Counted from the stretch's first letter, positions 10,181-21,800 are shown. The stretch is DNA of 64,000 nucleotides from Brachymonas denitrificans (GCF_907163135.1 NZ_CAJQUA010000001.1:511001-575000), one strand, 5' to 3'. The notes: a model not told the origin generated them from the letters alone. Numbers and translations are program-made.

Positions 10181-10811
10181 GCAGGGGCTGTTGCCCTGGG
10201 ATGCTCCCGATGCCCTCGTTGCCGGGGTGGACGAGGCTGGCCGTGGTCCGCTGGCCGGGCCGGTGGTGGCTGCGGCCGTCATTCTGGACGAGCAGAAGCC
10301 GATCAAGGGGCTGGCGGATTCCAAGCAGCTGACGGCAGCGCGGCGCGAAAAGCTTTATGACGCCATCCTGGCCAATGCCTTGTGCTGCAGCATCGGACAG
10401 GCCAGCGTAGAGGAAATCGACCAGCTCAACATCCTGCAGGCCACCATGCTGGCCATGCGCCGCGCCGTGGAAGGCCTGCGCCTGCTGCCGCACAAGGTGC
10501 TGGTGGATGGCAACCGGATTCCGGAGCTGAGGGTGCGGGCCGAGGCCATTGTGCAGGGCGATGCCACGGTGGCAGCCATTTCGGCGGCGTCGATCGTGGC
10601 CAAGGTCACGCGGGACCGCTGGTGCTGCGAGATCGAGCAGCTGTATCCCGGCTATGGGTTCGAGCGTCACAAGGGCTATGGCACCGCCGAGCACCTGCAG
10701 GCGCTGCGCACGCTGGGCGCCACACCCTACCACCGACGCAGCTTTGCGCCGGTGGCAATGGTGGTGCGAGAGGGCGTGGTGCTGGTTGCCGAGCAAGAGG
10801 TGCGTGCATGA
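10152..10811 (+). CDS. rnhB: RnhB, ribonuclease HII
   Basis: Removes RNA from RNA:DNA hybrids and single ribonucleotides misincorporated into DNA. The motif [14 protein letters not shown] (catalytic Asp27 and Glu28) lies near the N-terminus, and further conserved segments are [11 protein letters not shown] and KVTRDRW. The start is ATG 10152, inside the end of lpxB, giving 219 residues, a normal family length. It is the usual last member of the lpx cluster, and its stop overlaps the following methyltransferase gene by ATGA. Confidence 0.95.
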   Translation: MRSPRFSPAEQGLLPWDAPDALVAGVDEAGRGPLAGPVVAAAVILDEQKPIKGLADSKQLTAARREKLYDAILANALCCSIGQASVEEIDQLNILQATMLAMRRAVEGLRLLPHKVLVDGNRIPELRVRAEAIVQGDATVAAISAASIVAKVTRDRWCCEIEQLYPGYGFERHKGYGTAEHLQALRTLGATPYHRRSFAPVAMVVREGVVLVAEQEVRA

Positions 10812-11584
10812 AGGTGGTGCAGATTTCCGCACGCGACAATGCGCTGGTGAAGCAGCTGCGCAAGCTGGCGCAGGATCCGGCTGCCTATCGCAAGCAGGGG
10901 CAGATCTGGGTCGAGGGCGACCACTTGTGCCGCGCAGCGCTGGAGCGGGGCTTGCGGCCCGCCTGGGCCGTGATTGCGGCGCGCGCCTGGGGACAGTTGC
11001 CGGAGTCCTGGTATGCCGGTGCGGAGCGCGTTGCGGTGCTGGAGGATGGCCTGTTTGCCCAGGTCAGCACGCTCGAATCGCCTGCCACCATGGGCTTTGT
11101 GCTGGAGTGGAAGGCCGAGCAGCAGGCGGATTTTGCACCGGACGTGAACAGCGTGGTGCTGGACCGCATCCAGGATGCCGGCAACGTGGGATCGATCCTG
11201 CGCAGTGCCAGTGCGCTGGGCTTCAAGCAGGTGCTGGCGCTCAAGGGGACGGCGGCACTCTGGTCGCCCAAGGTGCTGCGCGCCGGCATGGGCGCGCATT
11301 TCGGCCTGCAGCTGCACGAAGGTCTGACGCTGGAGCAGCTCGCAACGCTGCGTGTGCCGTTGCTGGTGACGCATCTTCAGGGCAGTACTCCCTTGCACGA
11401 AGCGGCGTTGCCAACTCCGTGCGCCTGGGTGCTGGGCCACGAAGGACAGGGCGTGCAGGAGGCTCTGGTGCAGCGCGCTGCCATGCTGTTGCGCATCGCC
11501 CAGCCTGGTGGCGAGGAGTCGCTCAACGTTGCGGCTGCGGCTGCCATCTGCATGCATGCCAGCTGCGTGGCGAATCTGGCCTGA
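10808..11584 (+). CDS. SpoU/TrmH-family RNA 2'-O-methyltransferase
   Basis: A 258-residue SPOUT methyltransferase with an N-terminal RNA-binding substrate domain (about residues 1-100) and the trefoil-knot catalytic domain after it. The three SpoU motifs are visible: motif 1 in [16 protein letters not shown], motif 2 in [10 protein letters not shown] and motif 3 in [15 protein letters not shown]. The likely substrate is rRNA or tRNA ribose, but which nucleotide is modified cannot be deduced. It starts in an ATGA overlap with rnhB and is the last gene of the run; no T-rich terminator is obvious before putA. Confidence 0.88.
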   Translation: MKVVQISARDNALVKQLRKLAQDPAAYRKQGQIWVEGDHLCRAALERGLRPAWAVIAARAWGQLPESWYAGAERVAVLEDGLFAQVSTLESPATMGFVLEWKAEQQADFAPDVNSVVLDRIQDAGNVGSILRSASALGFKQVLALKGTAALWSPKVLRAGMGAHFGLQLHEGLTLEQLATLRVPLLVTHLQGSTPLHEAALPTPCAWVLGHEGQGVQEALVQRAAMLLRIAQPGGEESLNVAAAAAICMHASCVANLA

Positions 11585-11719
11585 TTAAACTGCCTTCCTT
11601 CAATAGGGTTATCCTGCTCCAGCGCGTTTGCTCATTCGGGGAAGATGGCCATTTTTTCCTTCTAGGGAATACCCTAGGCTGATTCGCTGTTGCCAGAAGT
11701 ATCATCGCAGCCCATTCAA

Positions 11720-11750
11720 GGTTGCACCTCAATTCACAAAAGGTGCAACC
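11720..11750. promoter_or_regulatory. Candidate PutA operator in front of putA
   Basis: Perfect 10-bp inverted repeat GGTTGCACCT / AGGTGCAACC (11720-11729 and 11741-11750) separated by 11 bp, about 30 bp upstream of the putA start. Each arm contains GTTGCA, the core recognised by the ribbon-helix-helix domain of E. coli PutA. Two further copies of the half-site occur just inside putA at 11970-11975 and 12003-12008. The inference is autorepression relieved by proline. Confidence 0.75.
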
Positions 11751-11779
11751 TTTATCGGCAAGCGATGAAAGGACGAAAC

Positions 11780-14700
11780 ATGGCGAGCACCATGGGAATC
11801 AAGGTGGACGATGCCCTGCGCGAACGCATCCGCAATGCGGCGCAGGGCATGGAGCGCACGCCGCACTGGCTGGTGAAGCAGGCCATCGTGCAGTATGTGG
11901 AGGCGCTGGAGCGGGGGCAGCAGGTGATTCACCTGACGCACGCAGGCGCTGGCGGCCAGGAAGAGGGGGTGCAACCGGAGGCATCCGCGGCGCCTGAAGA
12001 GGTGCAACCTTTCCTGGAGTTTGCCCAGGGCATACTGCCGCAAACGCCGCTGCGCGCCGCCATCACCGCCGCCTGGCATCGCCCGGAACCGGAGTGCCTG
12101 CCGGTGCTGCTGCCCATGGCCCGTGCCGATGATGTGCAGCAGGCGGCATCCGTGCAGCGCCTGGCCAGCCAGCTGGTGCAGGGTCTGCGCGATGCGCCGG
12201 TAACCAGTGGCGTTGCCGCGCTGGTGCAGGAGTTTTCGCTGTCCAGCCAGGAAGGCGTGGCCCTGATGTGTCTGGCCGAAGCCTTGCTGCGCATCCCTGA
12301 CCGCGCGACCCGAGATGCGCTGATCCGCGACAAGATCAGCCACGGCGACTGGCGTGCCCATGTGGGCCGTTCGCCGTCCATGTTCGTGAATGCGGCGGCC
12401 TGGGGCCTTGTGATTACCGGCAAGCTGACCAGCACCACCAGCGAGAAGAGCCTGTCCGCGGCGCTGACGCGCGTGATCGGCAAGGGCGGCGAGCCGCTGA
12501 TCCGCCAGGGCGTGCACCGTGCCATGAAGCTGATGGGCGAGCAGTTCGTCACCGGTCAGAACATTGCCGAGGCGCTGGCCAACAGCCGTCCGTTCGAGAA
12601 GAAGGGCTTTCGCTACAGCTATGACATGCTGGGCGAGGCAGCGGCGACGGAAGCCGATGCCAAGCGTTATCTGCGTGACTACGAACAGGCCATCCATGCG
12701 ATTGGCGCCGCATCGGCCGGGCGCGGCATTTTCGAAGGGCCGGGCATTTCGATCAAGCTGTCGGCGCTGCATCCGCGTTACACCCGTGCGCAGTATGACC
12801 GCGTGATGGGTGAGCTGCTGCCGCGTGTGCTGCATCTGGCGGAGCTGTGCAAGCGCTACGACATTGGCATGAACATCGATGCGGAAGAGGCGGACCGCCT
12901 GGAGCTGTCGCTGGACCTGCTGGAGGCGCTGTGTGCGGCGCCGGCGCTCAAGGGCTGGAACGGCATCGGCTTTGTGGTGCAGGCCTACCAGAAGCGCTGT
13001 CCGCAGGTGATCGACTACCTGATCGATCTGGCGCGCCGCACGCGCCGTCGCCTGATGGTGCGGCTGGTGAAGGGCGCCTACTGGGACAGCGAGATCAAGC
13101 GCGCCCAGGTGGACGGCATGGCCGGCTATCCGGTGTACACGCGCAAGGTCTATACCGATGTGAGCTATCTGGCCTGTGCGCGCAAGCTGCTGGCGGTGCC
13201 GGATGCCATCTATCCGCAATTCGCCACGCACAACGCGCAGTCGCTGGCGGCGATCTACCATATGGCGGGTGCCAATTACTACAGCGGCCAGTACGAATTC
13301 CAGTGCCTGCACGGCATGGGCGAGCCGCTGTACGAGCAGGTGACCGGTCTGGTGGGAGACGGCAAACTGGGCCGCCCCTGTCGCATCTATGCACCCGTCG
13401 GCAGCCACGAGACACTGCTGGCCTACCTGGTGCGCCGTCTGCTGGAAAACGGTGCCAACACCTCGTTCGTGAACCGCATTGGCGACGCCAGTGTGCCCGT
13501 GTCGGAGCTGGTGGCCGATCCGGTGCAGGAAGTGCAGGCTCTGGCCGAAGAGGAGGGCGTGCTGGGCGCACCGCATCCGCGCATTCCGCTGCCGGTGGAC
13601 CTGTTTGCGGGGCAGGGGGAGCAGGCGCGAGCCAACTCGCGCGGCTTCAACGTGGCGCACGAACAGCAACTGGCTTCGCTGGCTGCCGCATTGCTGCACA
13701 GCACGCGGGAAGCACAATACGCCGCGCCGGCCGGCGTGGAAATTCCCGAAGAGCCTGCGCAGTCCGAAGGCTGGCAAGCCGTGCGCAACCCGGCCGATCA
13801 GCGTGATACTGTGGGCTGGGTGCATGAAGCCACGGCCGAGCAGGTGGCCGCCGCCGCGAAACGCGCCGCTCTGGCGGTACCGATCTGGGCCGGCACGCCG
13901 CCGCAACTGCGTGCCGATGCGCTGCAACGCGCGGCCGATCTGCTGGAGCAGCGCAGCCAAAGTCTCCTCGGCTTGATCATGCGCGAAGCGGGCAAGACGC
14001 TGAACAACGCCGTTGCAGAGGTGCGTGAAGCGGTGGATTTCCTGCGTTACTACGGCGTACAGGCTGCAGCACAATTCGACAGCGGCACACACCGTCCGCT
14101 CGGGGTAGTGCTGGCCATCAGCCCGTGGAACTTCCCGCTGGCCATCTTCTGCGGCCAGGTCGCTGCCGCACTGGCCGCCGGCAACGCAGTGATCGCCAAG
14201 CCTGCCGAGCAGACGCCGCTGACGGCAGCGGCCATGGTCGCCATCCTGCATGAAGCGGGTGTGCCCGAAGATGCCCTGCAACTGATGCCGGGCACTGGCG
14301 AAACCGTGGGTGCAGCCCTGGTGGCCAGTCCCGCAGTGGGTGGCGTGATGTTCACTGGCTCGACCGAAGTGGCCCGCATCATCGCGCGCCAACTGGCGCA
14401 GCGCCTGTCGCCCAACGGCCAGCCGATTCCGCTGATCGCCGAAACCGGCGGCCAGAATGCCATGGTGGTGGACTCCTCCGCACTGGCCGAGCAGGTGGTG
14501 GCCGATGTACTGGCTTCCGCTTTCGACTCCGCCGGCCAGCGCTGCTCGGCCCTGCGCCTGCTGTGCGTGCAGGACGATGTGGCCGATCGCACCGTGGGCA
14601 TGCTCAAGCAGGCCCTGCAGGAATGGACGCTGGGCAACCCGGACCGCCTGCATACCGATGTGGGCCCGGTGATCGACGCCGAGGCACGCCAGCAGATCGA

Positions 14701-15793
14701 GGCGCATATCGAGCGCATGGAAGCCGAAGGCCAGACCGTCACGCGCGTGACGCGTGGCGAAGGCCTGGAGCAGGGCCACTTCGTGCGTCCGGCCATCATC
14801 GAGCTGGACAGCGTCGAGCGCCTGACGCGTGAAGTGTTCGGCCCGGTGCTGCACGTGCTGCGCTTCAAGCGCGACGAGCTGGATGCGCTGGTGGACGGCA
14901 TCAACGCCACCGGTTACGGACTGACCTTCTGCGTGCACAGCCGTATCGACGAAACCATCGAGCGCATGACGCAGCGCGTGCATGCCGGCAACCTGTACGT
15001 CAACCGCAACCAGATTGGTGCAGTCGTCGGCGTGCAACCCTTTGGCGGCATGGGCCTGTCCGGTACCGGCCCGAAGGCGGGTGGTCCGCTCTATCTGTAC
15101 CGTCTGGTGCAGGCCAGCGATGCGCATGCCGATCTGGACGCGCTGCCAACACAGACCGCTTCCAAAGGTGCGGAAGCCGCAGCGCAGGAAGGTGCCCTGG
15201 CCGCACTGCAGCGCACTATCGCCAACGGCCAGATCACGGGCTTGCCCGCGCACGATCGTGACGCCGCCCTGCAGGCATGCGAGAGCGCCGCCACCGCTTC
15301 GCGCCTGGGCTACAGTGAACTGCTGCCCGGCCCGACCGGCGAAAGCAACCGCTACCGTCTGCTGCCGCGGGGCGACGTCTGGGCCATGCCACAGACTGCG
15401 CTCGGCCTGGTGCACCAGCTTGCCGCCGCCTATGCCACGGGCAACCATTGCCGCGTCGTGCCGGCGCCGTCGGACGAGGTCACCTCCAGCCTGACCGCGC
15501 TGCTGCAGATTCCGGAGCTATCCGGATGGATCGCTGCCGCAAACGCCGATGCCTTGACGGATAATGCCACCCCCATGCAGGCGCTGCTGTTCGAAGGTGA
15601 CGGCGATGCCCTGCTGGAAGTCGGCATGCGTGTTGCAGCGCGCGACGGCAACCTGGTCCGTATCGACAGCCGCCGCAGCGACGAACTCGCTGCCGGCCAT
15701 GGCTACACCCTTTCGGCGCTGGTGCACGAACAGAGCATCAGCACGAATACTGCCGCCGCAGGCGGCAACGCCCAGCTCATGACAATGGCCTGA
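11780..15793 (+). CDS. putA: PutA, trifunctional proline utilization protein (repressor, proline dehydrogenase, P5C dehydrogenase)
   Basis: The 1337-residue protein oxidises proline to glutamate and represses its own gene. An N-terminal ribbon-helix-helix domain (about residues 5-47; MGIKVDDALRERI, RTPHWLVKQAI) closely resembles that of E. coli PutA. The FAD-dependent proline dehydrogenase barrel spans roughly residues 200-600, with VRLVKGAYWDSEIKRA. The aldehyde dehydrogenase half has Glu888 in IAETGGQNAM and catalytic Cys922 in SAGQRCSALR, followed by a C-terminal domain found in type C PutAs. I start at ATG 11780, seven bases after AAAGGACG. The gene is single-promoter with putP downstream. 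Confidence 0.97.
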   Translation: MASTMGIKVDDALRERIRNAAQGMERTPHWLVKQAIVQYVEALERGQQVIHLTHAGAGGQEEGVQPEASAAPEEVQPFLEFAQGILPQTPLRAAITAAWHRPEPECLPVLLPMARADDVQQAASVQRLASQLVQGLRDAPVTSGVAALVQEFSLSSQEGVALMCLAEALLRIPDRATRDALIRDKISHGDWRAHVGRSPSMFVNAAAWGLVITGKLTSTTSEKSLSAALTRVIGKGGEPLIRQGVHRAMKLMGEQFVTGQNIAEALANSRPFEKKGFRYSYDMLGEAAATEADAKRYLRDYEQAIHAIGAASAGRGIFEGPGISIKLSALHPRYTRAQYDRVMGELLPRVLHLAELCKRYDIGMNIDAEEADRLELSLDLLEALCAAPALKGWNGIGFVVQAYQKRCPQVIDYLIDLARRTRRRLMVRLVKGAYWDSEIKRAQVDGMAGYPVYTRKVYTDVSYLACARKLLAVPDAIYPQFATHNAQSLAAIYHMAGANYYSGQYEFQCLHGMGEPLYEQVTGLVGDGKLGRPCRIYAPVGSHETLLAYLVRRLLENGANTSFVNRIGDASVPVSELVADPVQEVQALAEEEGVLGAPHPRIPLPVDLFAGQGEQARANSRGFNVAHEQQLASLAAALLHSTREAQYAAPAGVEIPEEPAQSEGWQAVRNPADQRDTVGWVHEATAEQVAAAAKRAALAVPIWAGTPPQLRADALQRAADLLEQRSQSLLGLIMREAGKTLNNAVAEVREAVDFLRYYGVQAAAQFDSGTHRPLGVVLAISPWNFPLAIFCGQVAAALAAGNAVIAKPAEQTPLTAAAMVAILHEAGVPEDALQLMPGTGETVGAALVASPAVGGVMFTGSTEVARIIARQLAQRLSPNGQPIPLIAETGGQNAMVVDSSALAEQVVADVLASAFDSAGQRCSALRLLCVQDDVADRTVGMLKQALQEWTLGNPDRLHTDVGPVIDAEARQQIEAHIERMEAEGQTVTRVTRGEGLEQGHFVRPAIIELDSVERLTREVFGPVLHVLRFKRDELDALVDGINATGYGLTFCVHSRIDETIERMTQRVHAGNLYVNRNQIGAVVGVQPFGGMGLSGTGPKAGGPLYLYRLVQASDAHADLDALPTQTASKGAEAAAQEGALAALQRTIANGQITGLPAHDRDAALQACESAATASRLGYSELLPGPTGESNRYRLLPRGDVWAMPQTALGLVHQLAAAYATGNHCRVVPAPSDEVTSSLTALLQIPELSGWIAAANADALTDNATPMQALLFEGDGDALLEVGMRVAARDGNLVRIDSRRSDELAAGHGYTLSALVHEQSISTNTAAAGGNAQLMTMA

Positions 15794-15808
15794 GTCGGCA
15801 TTTTCCGG

Positions 15809-15856
15809 TGCACAGCGGTGCGTCCGCCACAAGCGGGCAACCCGCGCCGCTGTGCA
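15809..15856 (+). other. Long hairpin between putA and putP
   Basis: Perfect 10-bp inverted repeat TGCACAGCGG / CCGCTGTGCA with a second small hairpin (CCGC...GCGG) nested in the loop. No T-run follows, so it is not a normal terminator. It could set mRNA stability or partial termination between the enzyme and the transporter. Confidence 0.5.
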
Positions 15857-15894
15857 TCACCCCAAAACAACCTATCCCTCTCCTGGAGACTCCC

Positions 15895-17391
15895 ATGCAT
15901 CTGAACTGGAGCGACCCCACCACGATCATGTTCGCCATCTACCTGATGGCCATGCTCGGCATCGGCTGGCTTGGCTATGCCAGCACCAAGAACCTGTCCG
16001 ACTACATCCTGGGCGGCCGCAGTCTCGGCAGCTTCGTCACGGCCCTGTCCGCCGGCGCTTCCGACATGAGTGGCTGGCTGCTGATGGGCCTGCCCGGTGC
16101 CATCTACCTGACCGGCCTGTCCGAGTCCTGGATCGCCATCGGCCTGGTCATCGGCGCCTACCTGAACTGGCGCTTCGTTGCCGCGCGCCTGCGCCTGTAC
16201 ACCGAGCGCGCCGGCAACGCCCTGACGCTGCCCGACTACTTCGCCAGCCGCTTCGAGGACAAATCCAACATTCTGCGCATCTTCACCACCCTGGTGATCC
16301 TGATCTTCTTCACCATCTACTGCGCCTCGGGCGTGGTGGCCGGTGCGCGCCTGTTCGAGAACATGTTCGGCATGCCCTACGAAACCGCCCTGTGGGTAGG
16401 CGCGCTGTGCACCATCGCCTATGTGTTCATCGGCGGCTTCCTGGCCGTGAGCTGGACCGACACCATCCAGGCCTCCATGATGATCACCGCCCTGATCCTG
16501 GCGCCCGTCATGGCCTACCTGGCCGTGCAGGGCCAGCTGCAGCCGGGCCAGGACTGGGCGGCCGTGGTGCCGGCCGACAAGTTCGACCTGATGAAGGGCG
16601 CCACCGTCACCGGCATCGCTTCGCTGCTGGCCTGGGGCCTGGGCTATTTCGGCCAGCCGCACATCCTCGTGCGCTTCATGGCCGCTTCCTCGGTGGAAAC
16701 CATCCCCAGCGCCCGCCGCATCAGCATGACCTGGATGATTCTGTGCCTGATGGGCGCCGTGGCCGTCGGCTTCGTCGGCATCCCGTATTTCATTGCCCAT
16801 CCCGAAGGCGCTGCTGCCGTCAACGCCAACGCCGAAACCGTGTTCATGGAGCTGTCCAAGCAGCTGTTCAACCCCTGGATCGCCGGCGGCCTGCTGGCAG
16901 CCATCCTGGCGGCCGTGATGAGCACGCTGTCCTGCCAGCTGCTGGTCTGCTCCAGCGCGCTGACGGAAGACATTTACCGCACCTTCCTGCGCAAGAACGC
17001 CTCGCAGAAGGAGCTGGTCTGGATCGGCCGCGCCATGGTGCTGCTGATCGCGCTGGTCGCCATCTTCATCGCGCAGGACCCCAACTCCCGCGTGCTGGGC
17101 ATGGTGAGCTACGCCTGGGCCGGCTTCGGTGCCGCCTTCGGTCCCATCGTCATCCTGTCGCTGTTCTGGAGCCGCATGACGCGCAACGGCGCACTGGCCG
17201 GCATCATCGTCGGCGCTGCTACGGTGCTGGTGTGGAAGCAGTTCGGCTGGTTGGGCCTGTATGAAATCATCCCCGGTTTCATCTTTTCCACCATTGCCAT
17301 CGTGCTGGTCAGCCGCATGGGTACCCCGTCTGCCAGCATGCTCAAGTCGCATGCCGCCGTGATGGACGAGGCACACCGCATCGGCGTCTGA
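15895..17391 (+). CDS. putP: PutP, sodium/proline symporter (SSS family)
   Basis: Inner-membrane Na+-coupled proline importer of 498 residues with about 13 membrane segments. Family features include [29 protein letters not shown] near the N-terminus and the [16 protein letters not shown] segment characteristic of PutP rather than other SSS members. A ribosome-binding site (TGGAGA) precedes ATG 15895; the frame extends upstream to 15808 but without one. It follows putA by about 100 bp, so proline uptake and breakdown are probably expressed together, and it ends before a strong terminator. Confidence 0.93.
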   Translation: MHLNWSDPTTIMFAIYLMAMLGIGWLGYASTKNLSDYILGGRSLGSFVTALSAGASDMSGWLLMGLPGAIYLTGLSESWIAIGLVIGAYLNWRFVAARLRLYTERAGNALTLPDYFASRFEDKSNILRIFTTLVILIFFTIYCASGVVAGARLFENMFGMPYETALWVGALCTIAYVFIGGFLAVSWTDTIQASMMITALILAPVMAYLAVQGQLQPGQDWAAVVPADKFDLMKGATVTGIASLLAWGLGYFGQPHILVRFMAASSVETIPSARRISMTWMILCLMGAVAVGFVGIPYFIAHPEGAAAVNANAETVFMELSKQLFNPWIAGGLLAAILAAVMSTLSCQLLVCSSALTEDIYRTFLRKNASQKELVWIGRAMVLLIALVAIFIAQDPNSRVLGMVSYAWAGFGAAFGPIVILSLFWSRMTRNGALAGIIVGAATVLVWKQFGWLGLYEIIPGFIFSTIAIVLVSRMGTPSASMLKSHAAVMDEAHRIGV

Positions 17392-17416
17392 GTTCCCGCG
17401 CTGGTGCTCAACCCGG

Positions 17417-17455
17417 GCCACACTGCCGACAATCGCGTCGGCAGTGTGGCTTTTT
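17417..17455 (+). terminator. Rho-independent terminator after putP
   Basis: Fourteen-base-pair perfect stem (GCCACACTGCCGAC / GTCGGCAGTGTGGC) with a 6-nt loop, followed by five T. One of the strongest terminators in the window. Confidence 0.93.
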
Positions 17456-17491
17456 GCTGCACAGAGTAAACAAGGGGTAACCCTCACCGTT

Positions 17492-17497
17492 TATAAT
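17492..17497 (+). promoter_or_regulatory. Likely -10 element for carAB
   Basis: Perfect TATAAT between the putP terminator and carA, with no convincing -35 at normal spacing. Transcription from here would give a leader of roughly 150 nt before the carA start. Confidence 0.5.
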
Positions 17498-17653
17498 GAG
17501 ATGCTTCACAGCACACCCGGCGCTTGCCGCGATTCAAGTTCACATGCAGCAACGGTGCTGAGACCGTGCACCCCCCACGAGGGCATGGTGGTTCTTGGGT
17601 CAGGCTGGCGTACCGCCTTCCATCTGATCCCGCACCGCTTTACGGAGAACCAC

Positions 17654-18826
17654 GTGCTCTTGTCCCAACAGGCACCCTTTCCTGCCGCCATCCTGGCCCT
17701 CGCCGATGGCACCACCTTCACCGGCCACTCCATCGGCGAGCCGGGCAGCACCACTGGCGAAGTGGTCTTCAACACCTCCCTCACCGGCTACCAGGAAATC
17801 CTGAGCGACGCCAGCTACTGCCAGCAGATCATCACGCTCACCTATCCGCACATCGGCAACACCGGCACCAACCCCGAAGACGTCGAATCGCACAAGGTGT
17901 TCGCCGCCGGCCTGGTGATCCAGAACCTGCCGCTGGTCGCCTCCAACTTCCGCAACACTGCCAGCCTGCAGGACTACCTCAAGGCCAACGGCGTGGTTGC
18001 CATTGCCGACATCGACACGCGCCGCCTCACGCGTCACCTGCGCACGCACGGTGCCCAGAGCGGCTGCATCCTGGCGCTGGAGCACAGCGGCACGCCCACC
18101 CAGGCAGAAATCGACCAGGCCATTGCCGCCGCCAAGGGCGCACCCAGCATGGCCGGTCTCGACCTGGCCAGGGTAGTGAGCTGCAACACCTCCTATGACT
18201 GGACCCAGACCGAGTGGGAACTGGGCGAAGGTTTCGGCCAGCTGGCCGATCCCGACTTCCATGTCGTCGCCTATGACTTCGGCGTCAAGCACAACATCCT
18301 GCGCATGCTGTGCGAGCGCGGCTGCAAGGTCACGGTGGTGCCGGCGCAAACGCCCGCCGCCGAGGTGCTGGCCCTGAATCCCGACGGCGTGTTCCTGAGC
18401 AACGGCCCCGGCGACCCGCAACCGTGCGATTACGCCATCACCGCCATCCAGCAGATCATGGATGCCGGCGTGCCGATCTTCGGCATCTGCCTGGGTCACC
18501 AGTTGCTCGCCCTGGCCAGCGGCGCACAGACCTTCAAGATGAAGTTCGGCCACCACGGCGCCAACCACCCGGTCAAGTGCCTGGAAAGCGGCCGCGTCAG
18601 CATCACCAGCCAGAACCACGGTTTTGCCGTCGAAGAAGCCACGCTGCCCGCGCACCTGCGCATCACGCATGTCAGCCTGTTCGACGGCACCGTGCAGGGC
18701 CTGGAGCGCACCGACAAGCCTGCCTTCAGCTTCCAGGGTCACCCCGAGGCCTCCTCCGGCCCGCACGACATTTCCAGCCTGTTCGACCGCTTCACCACGC
18801 TGATGCGCGAGGGCAAGGTCGCCTGA
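17654..18826 (+). CDS. carA: CarA, carbamoyl-phosphate synthase small subunit
   Basis: Glutaminase subunit that supplies ammonia to CarB for carbamoyl phosphate, feeding arginine and pyrimidine synthesis. The 390-residue protein has the N-terminal CarA domain ([27 protein letters not shown]) and a class I amidotransferase domain with nucleophile Cys279 in FGICLGHQ and the His/Glu pair in GHPEAS. I use GTG 17654 because GGAG lies eight bases upstream; the frame continues farther but into the leader. carB follows after 67 nt. Confidence 0.93.
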   Translation: MLLSQQAPFPAAILALADGTTFTGHSIGEPGSTTGEVVFNTSLTGYQEILSDASYCQQIITLTYPHIGNTGTNPEDVESHKVFAAGLVIQNLPLVASNFRNTASLQDYLKANGVVAIADIDTRRLTRHLRTHGAQSGCILALEHSGTPTQAEIDQAIAAAKGAPSMAGLDLARVVSCNTSYDWTQTEWELGEGFGQLADPDFHVVAYDFGVKHNILRMLCERGCKVTVVPAQTPAAEVLALNPDGVFLSNGPGDPQPCDYAITAIQQIMDAGVPIFGICLGHQLLALASGAQTFKMKFGHHGANHPVKCLESGRVSITSQNHGFAVEEATLPAHLRITHVSLFDGTVQGLERTDKPAFSFQGHPEASSGPHDISSLFDRFTTLMREGKVA

Positions 18827-18893
18827 TTGATCTGGAGCAGGGCGTGCCCACCAGGCGGCGCCCCATCCGCGAACGCAAAGATAAAACCACACC

Positions 18894-21800
18894 ATGCCAA
18901 AACGTTCAGACATCAAGAGCATTCTCATCATCGGCGCCGGCCCCATCATCATCGGCCAGGCCTGTGAATTCGACTACTCCGGCGTGCAGGCCTGCAAGGC
19001 GCTGCGCGAGGAGGGCTACCGCGTCATCCTGATCAACAGCAACCCCGCCACGATCATGACCGACCCGGCCACCGCCGACGTCACCTACATCGAGCCCATC
19101 ACCTGGAAGACGGTCGAGAAGATCATCGCCAAGGAACGCCCTGACGCCATCCTGCCCACCATGGGCGGCCAGACCGCGCTCAACTGCGCGCTGGACCTGT
19201 GGCACAACGGCGTGCTCAACAAGTACAAGGTCGAGCTGATCGGCGCCACGCCCGAAGCGATCGACAAGGCCGAAGACCGCCAGAAATTCAAGGACGCGAT
19301 GACGCGCATCGGCCTGGGCTCCGCCCGTTCCGGCGTGGCGCACAGCATGCAGGAAGCCTGGGACGTGCAGAAGCACGTCGGCTTCCCGACCATCATCCGC
19401 CCCAGCTTCACGCTCGGCGGCACCGGCGGCGGCATTGCCTACAACGCCGAGGAATTCGAGACCATCTGCAAGCGCGGCCTGGAAGCCTCGCCCACCAACG
19501 AGCTGCTGATCGAAGAGTCGCTGCTCGGCTGGAAAGAGTACGAGATGGAAGTGGTGCGCGACAAGGCGGACAACTGCATCATCGTCTGCTCGATCGAGAA
19601 CCTCGATCCCATGGGCGTGCATACCGGCGACTCCATCACCGTCGCACCGGCACAGACGCTGACCGACAAGGAATACCAGATCATGCGCAACGCCTCGCTG
19701 GCCGTGCTGCGCGAGATCGGCGTGGATACCGGCGGCTCCAACGTGCAGTTTGCGGTCAACCCCAAGGATGGCCGCATGATCGTGATCGAGATGAACCCGC
19801 GCGTGTCGCGTTCTTCCGCACTGGCGTCCAAGGCTACCGGTTTCCCGATTGCCAAGATCGCCGCCAAGCTGGCCGTGGGCTACACCCTGGACGAACTGCG
19901 CAACGAGATCACCGGCGGTGCCACCCCCGCATCGTTCGAGCCCTCGATCGACTACGTGGTCACCAAGATCCCGCGCTTCGCCTTCGAGAAATTCCCGGCG
20001 GCCGACAACCACCTGACCACCCAGATGAAGTCCGTGGGCGAGGTGATGGCCATGGGTCGCACCTTCCAGGAATCCTTCCAGAAAGCCCTGCGCGGCCTGG
20101 AAGTGGGCGTGGACGGCATGAACGAAAAGACCCAGGACCGCGAAACCCTGGAGCGCGAGCTGGGCGAGCCCGGCCCCGAGCGCATCTGGTTCGTGGGTGA
20201 CGCCTTCGCGGCCGGCTGGAGCGTGGAAGAAGTGCACCAGCTCACCAAGATCGACGTCTGGTTCCTGGTGCAGATCGAGGAAATCGTCAAGATCGAGCTG
20301 GCCATCGACAAGCTGTTCGAGGAACAGGGCATCAACGCCCTGAGCGCGCTGGATGCCGACACCCTGCGCATGCTCAAGAAGAAGGGCTTCAGCGACCGTC
20401 GCCTGGCCAAGTTGCTGCACACCAGCGAAAAAGCCGTGCGCGATGCGCGCCACGCGCTGAACGTGCGCCCGGTCTACAAGCGCGTCGACACCTGCGCCGC
20501 CGAATTCGCGACCGACACCGCCTATATGTACTCCACCTACGAGGAAGAGTGCGAGGCCGAGCCGACCAGCAAGAAGAAGATCATGGTGCTGGGTGGTGGC
20601 CCGAACCGCATCGGCCAGGGTATCGAATTCGACTATTGCTGCGTGCATGCCGCACTCGCCATGCGCGAGGACGGCTACGAGACCATCATGGTCAACTGCA
20701 ACCCCGAGACCGTCTCCACCGACTACGACACCTCCGACCGCCTGTACTTCGAGCCGCTGACCCTGGAAGACGTGCTGGAAATCGTCGACAAGGAAAAACC
20801 CACCGGCGTGATCGTGCAGTACGGCGGCCAGACCCCGCTGAAACTGGCGCTGGGCCTGGAAGCTGCCGGCGTGCCCATCATCGGCACCTCGCCCGACATG
20901 ATCGACGCTGCTGAAGACCGCGAGCGCTTCCAGAAGCTGCTGCACGAACTGAACCTGCTGCAGCCGCCGAACGCCACCGCGCGTACCGAAGCCGAAGCGC
21001 TGGAAAAGGCCACCGAGCTGGGCTACCCGCTGGTGGTGCGTCCGAGCTACGTGCTGGGCGGCCGCGCCATGGAAATCGTGCACGAGCAGCGTGACCTGGA
21101 GCGCTACATGCGCGAGGCCGTCAAGGTCAGCAACGACTCTCCGGTGCTGCTGGACCGTTTCCTGTCCGACGCCATCGAATGCGACGTGGACTGCGTGCGT
21201 GATGCGGCCGGCCGCACCTTCATCGGCGGCGTCATGGAGCACATCGAACAGGCCGGCGTGCACAGCGGTGACTCCGCCTGCTCGCTGCCCCCGTACTACC
21301 TGAGCCAGGCCACGGTCGACGAGATCAAGCGTCAGACGCGTGCCATGGCCGAAGCCCTGAACGTGGTCGGCCTGATGAACGTGCAGTTCGCCATCCAGGA
21401 AAAGGAACAGGAAGACGGCAGCAAGAAGGACATCATCTACGTGCTGGAAGTGAACCCGCGTGCCAGCCGTACCGTGCCCTTCGTCAGCAAGGCCACCGGT
21501 GTGCAACTGGCCAAGGTGGCCGCCCGCTGCATGGCCGGCCAGACGCTGGACCAGCAGGGCATCGGCGAGGAAGTCACGCCGCCGTACTTCAGCGTGAAGG
21601 AAGCGGTATTCCCCTTCGTTAAGTTCCCCGGCGTGGACACCATTCTCGGCCCCGAGATGAAATCCACCGGCGAGGTGATGGGCGTGGGCAAGACCTTTGG
21701 CGAAGCCTTCCTCAAGGCGCAGATGGGCGCAGGCGAAAAGCTGCCCACCGCCGGCAAGGTGTTCCTGACCGTGAAGAACAGCGATAAGCCGACCGCGATC

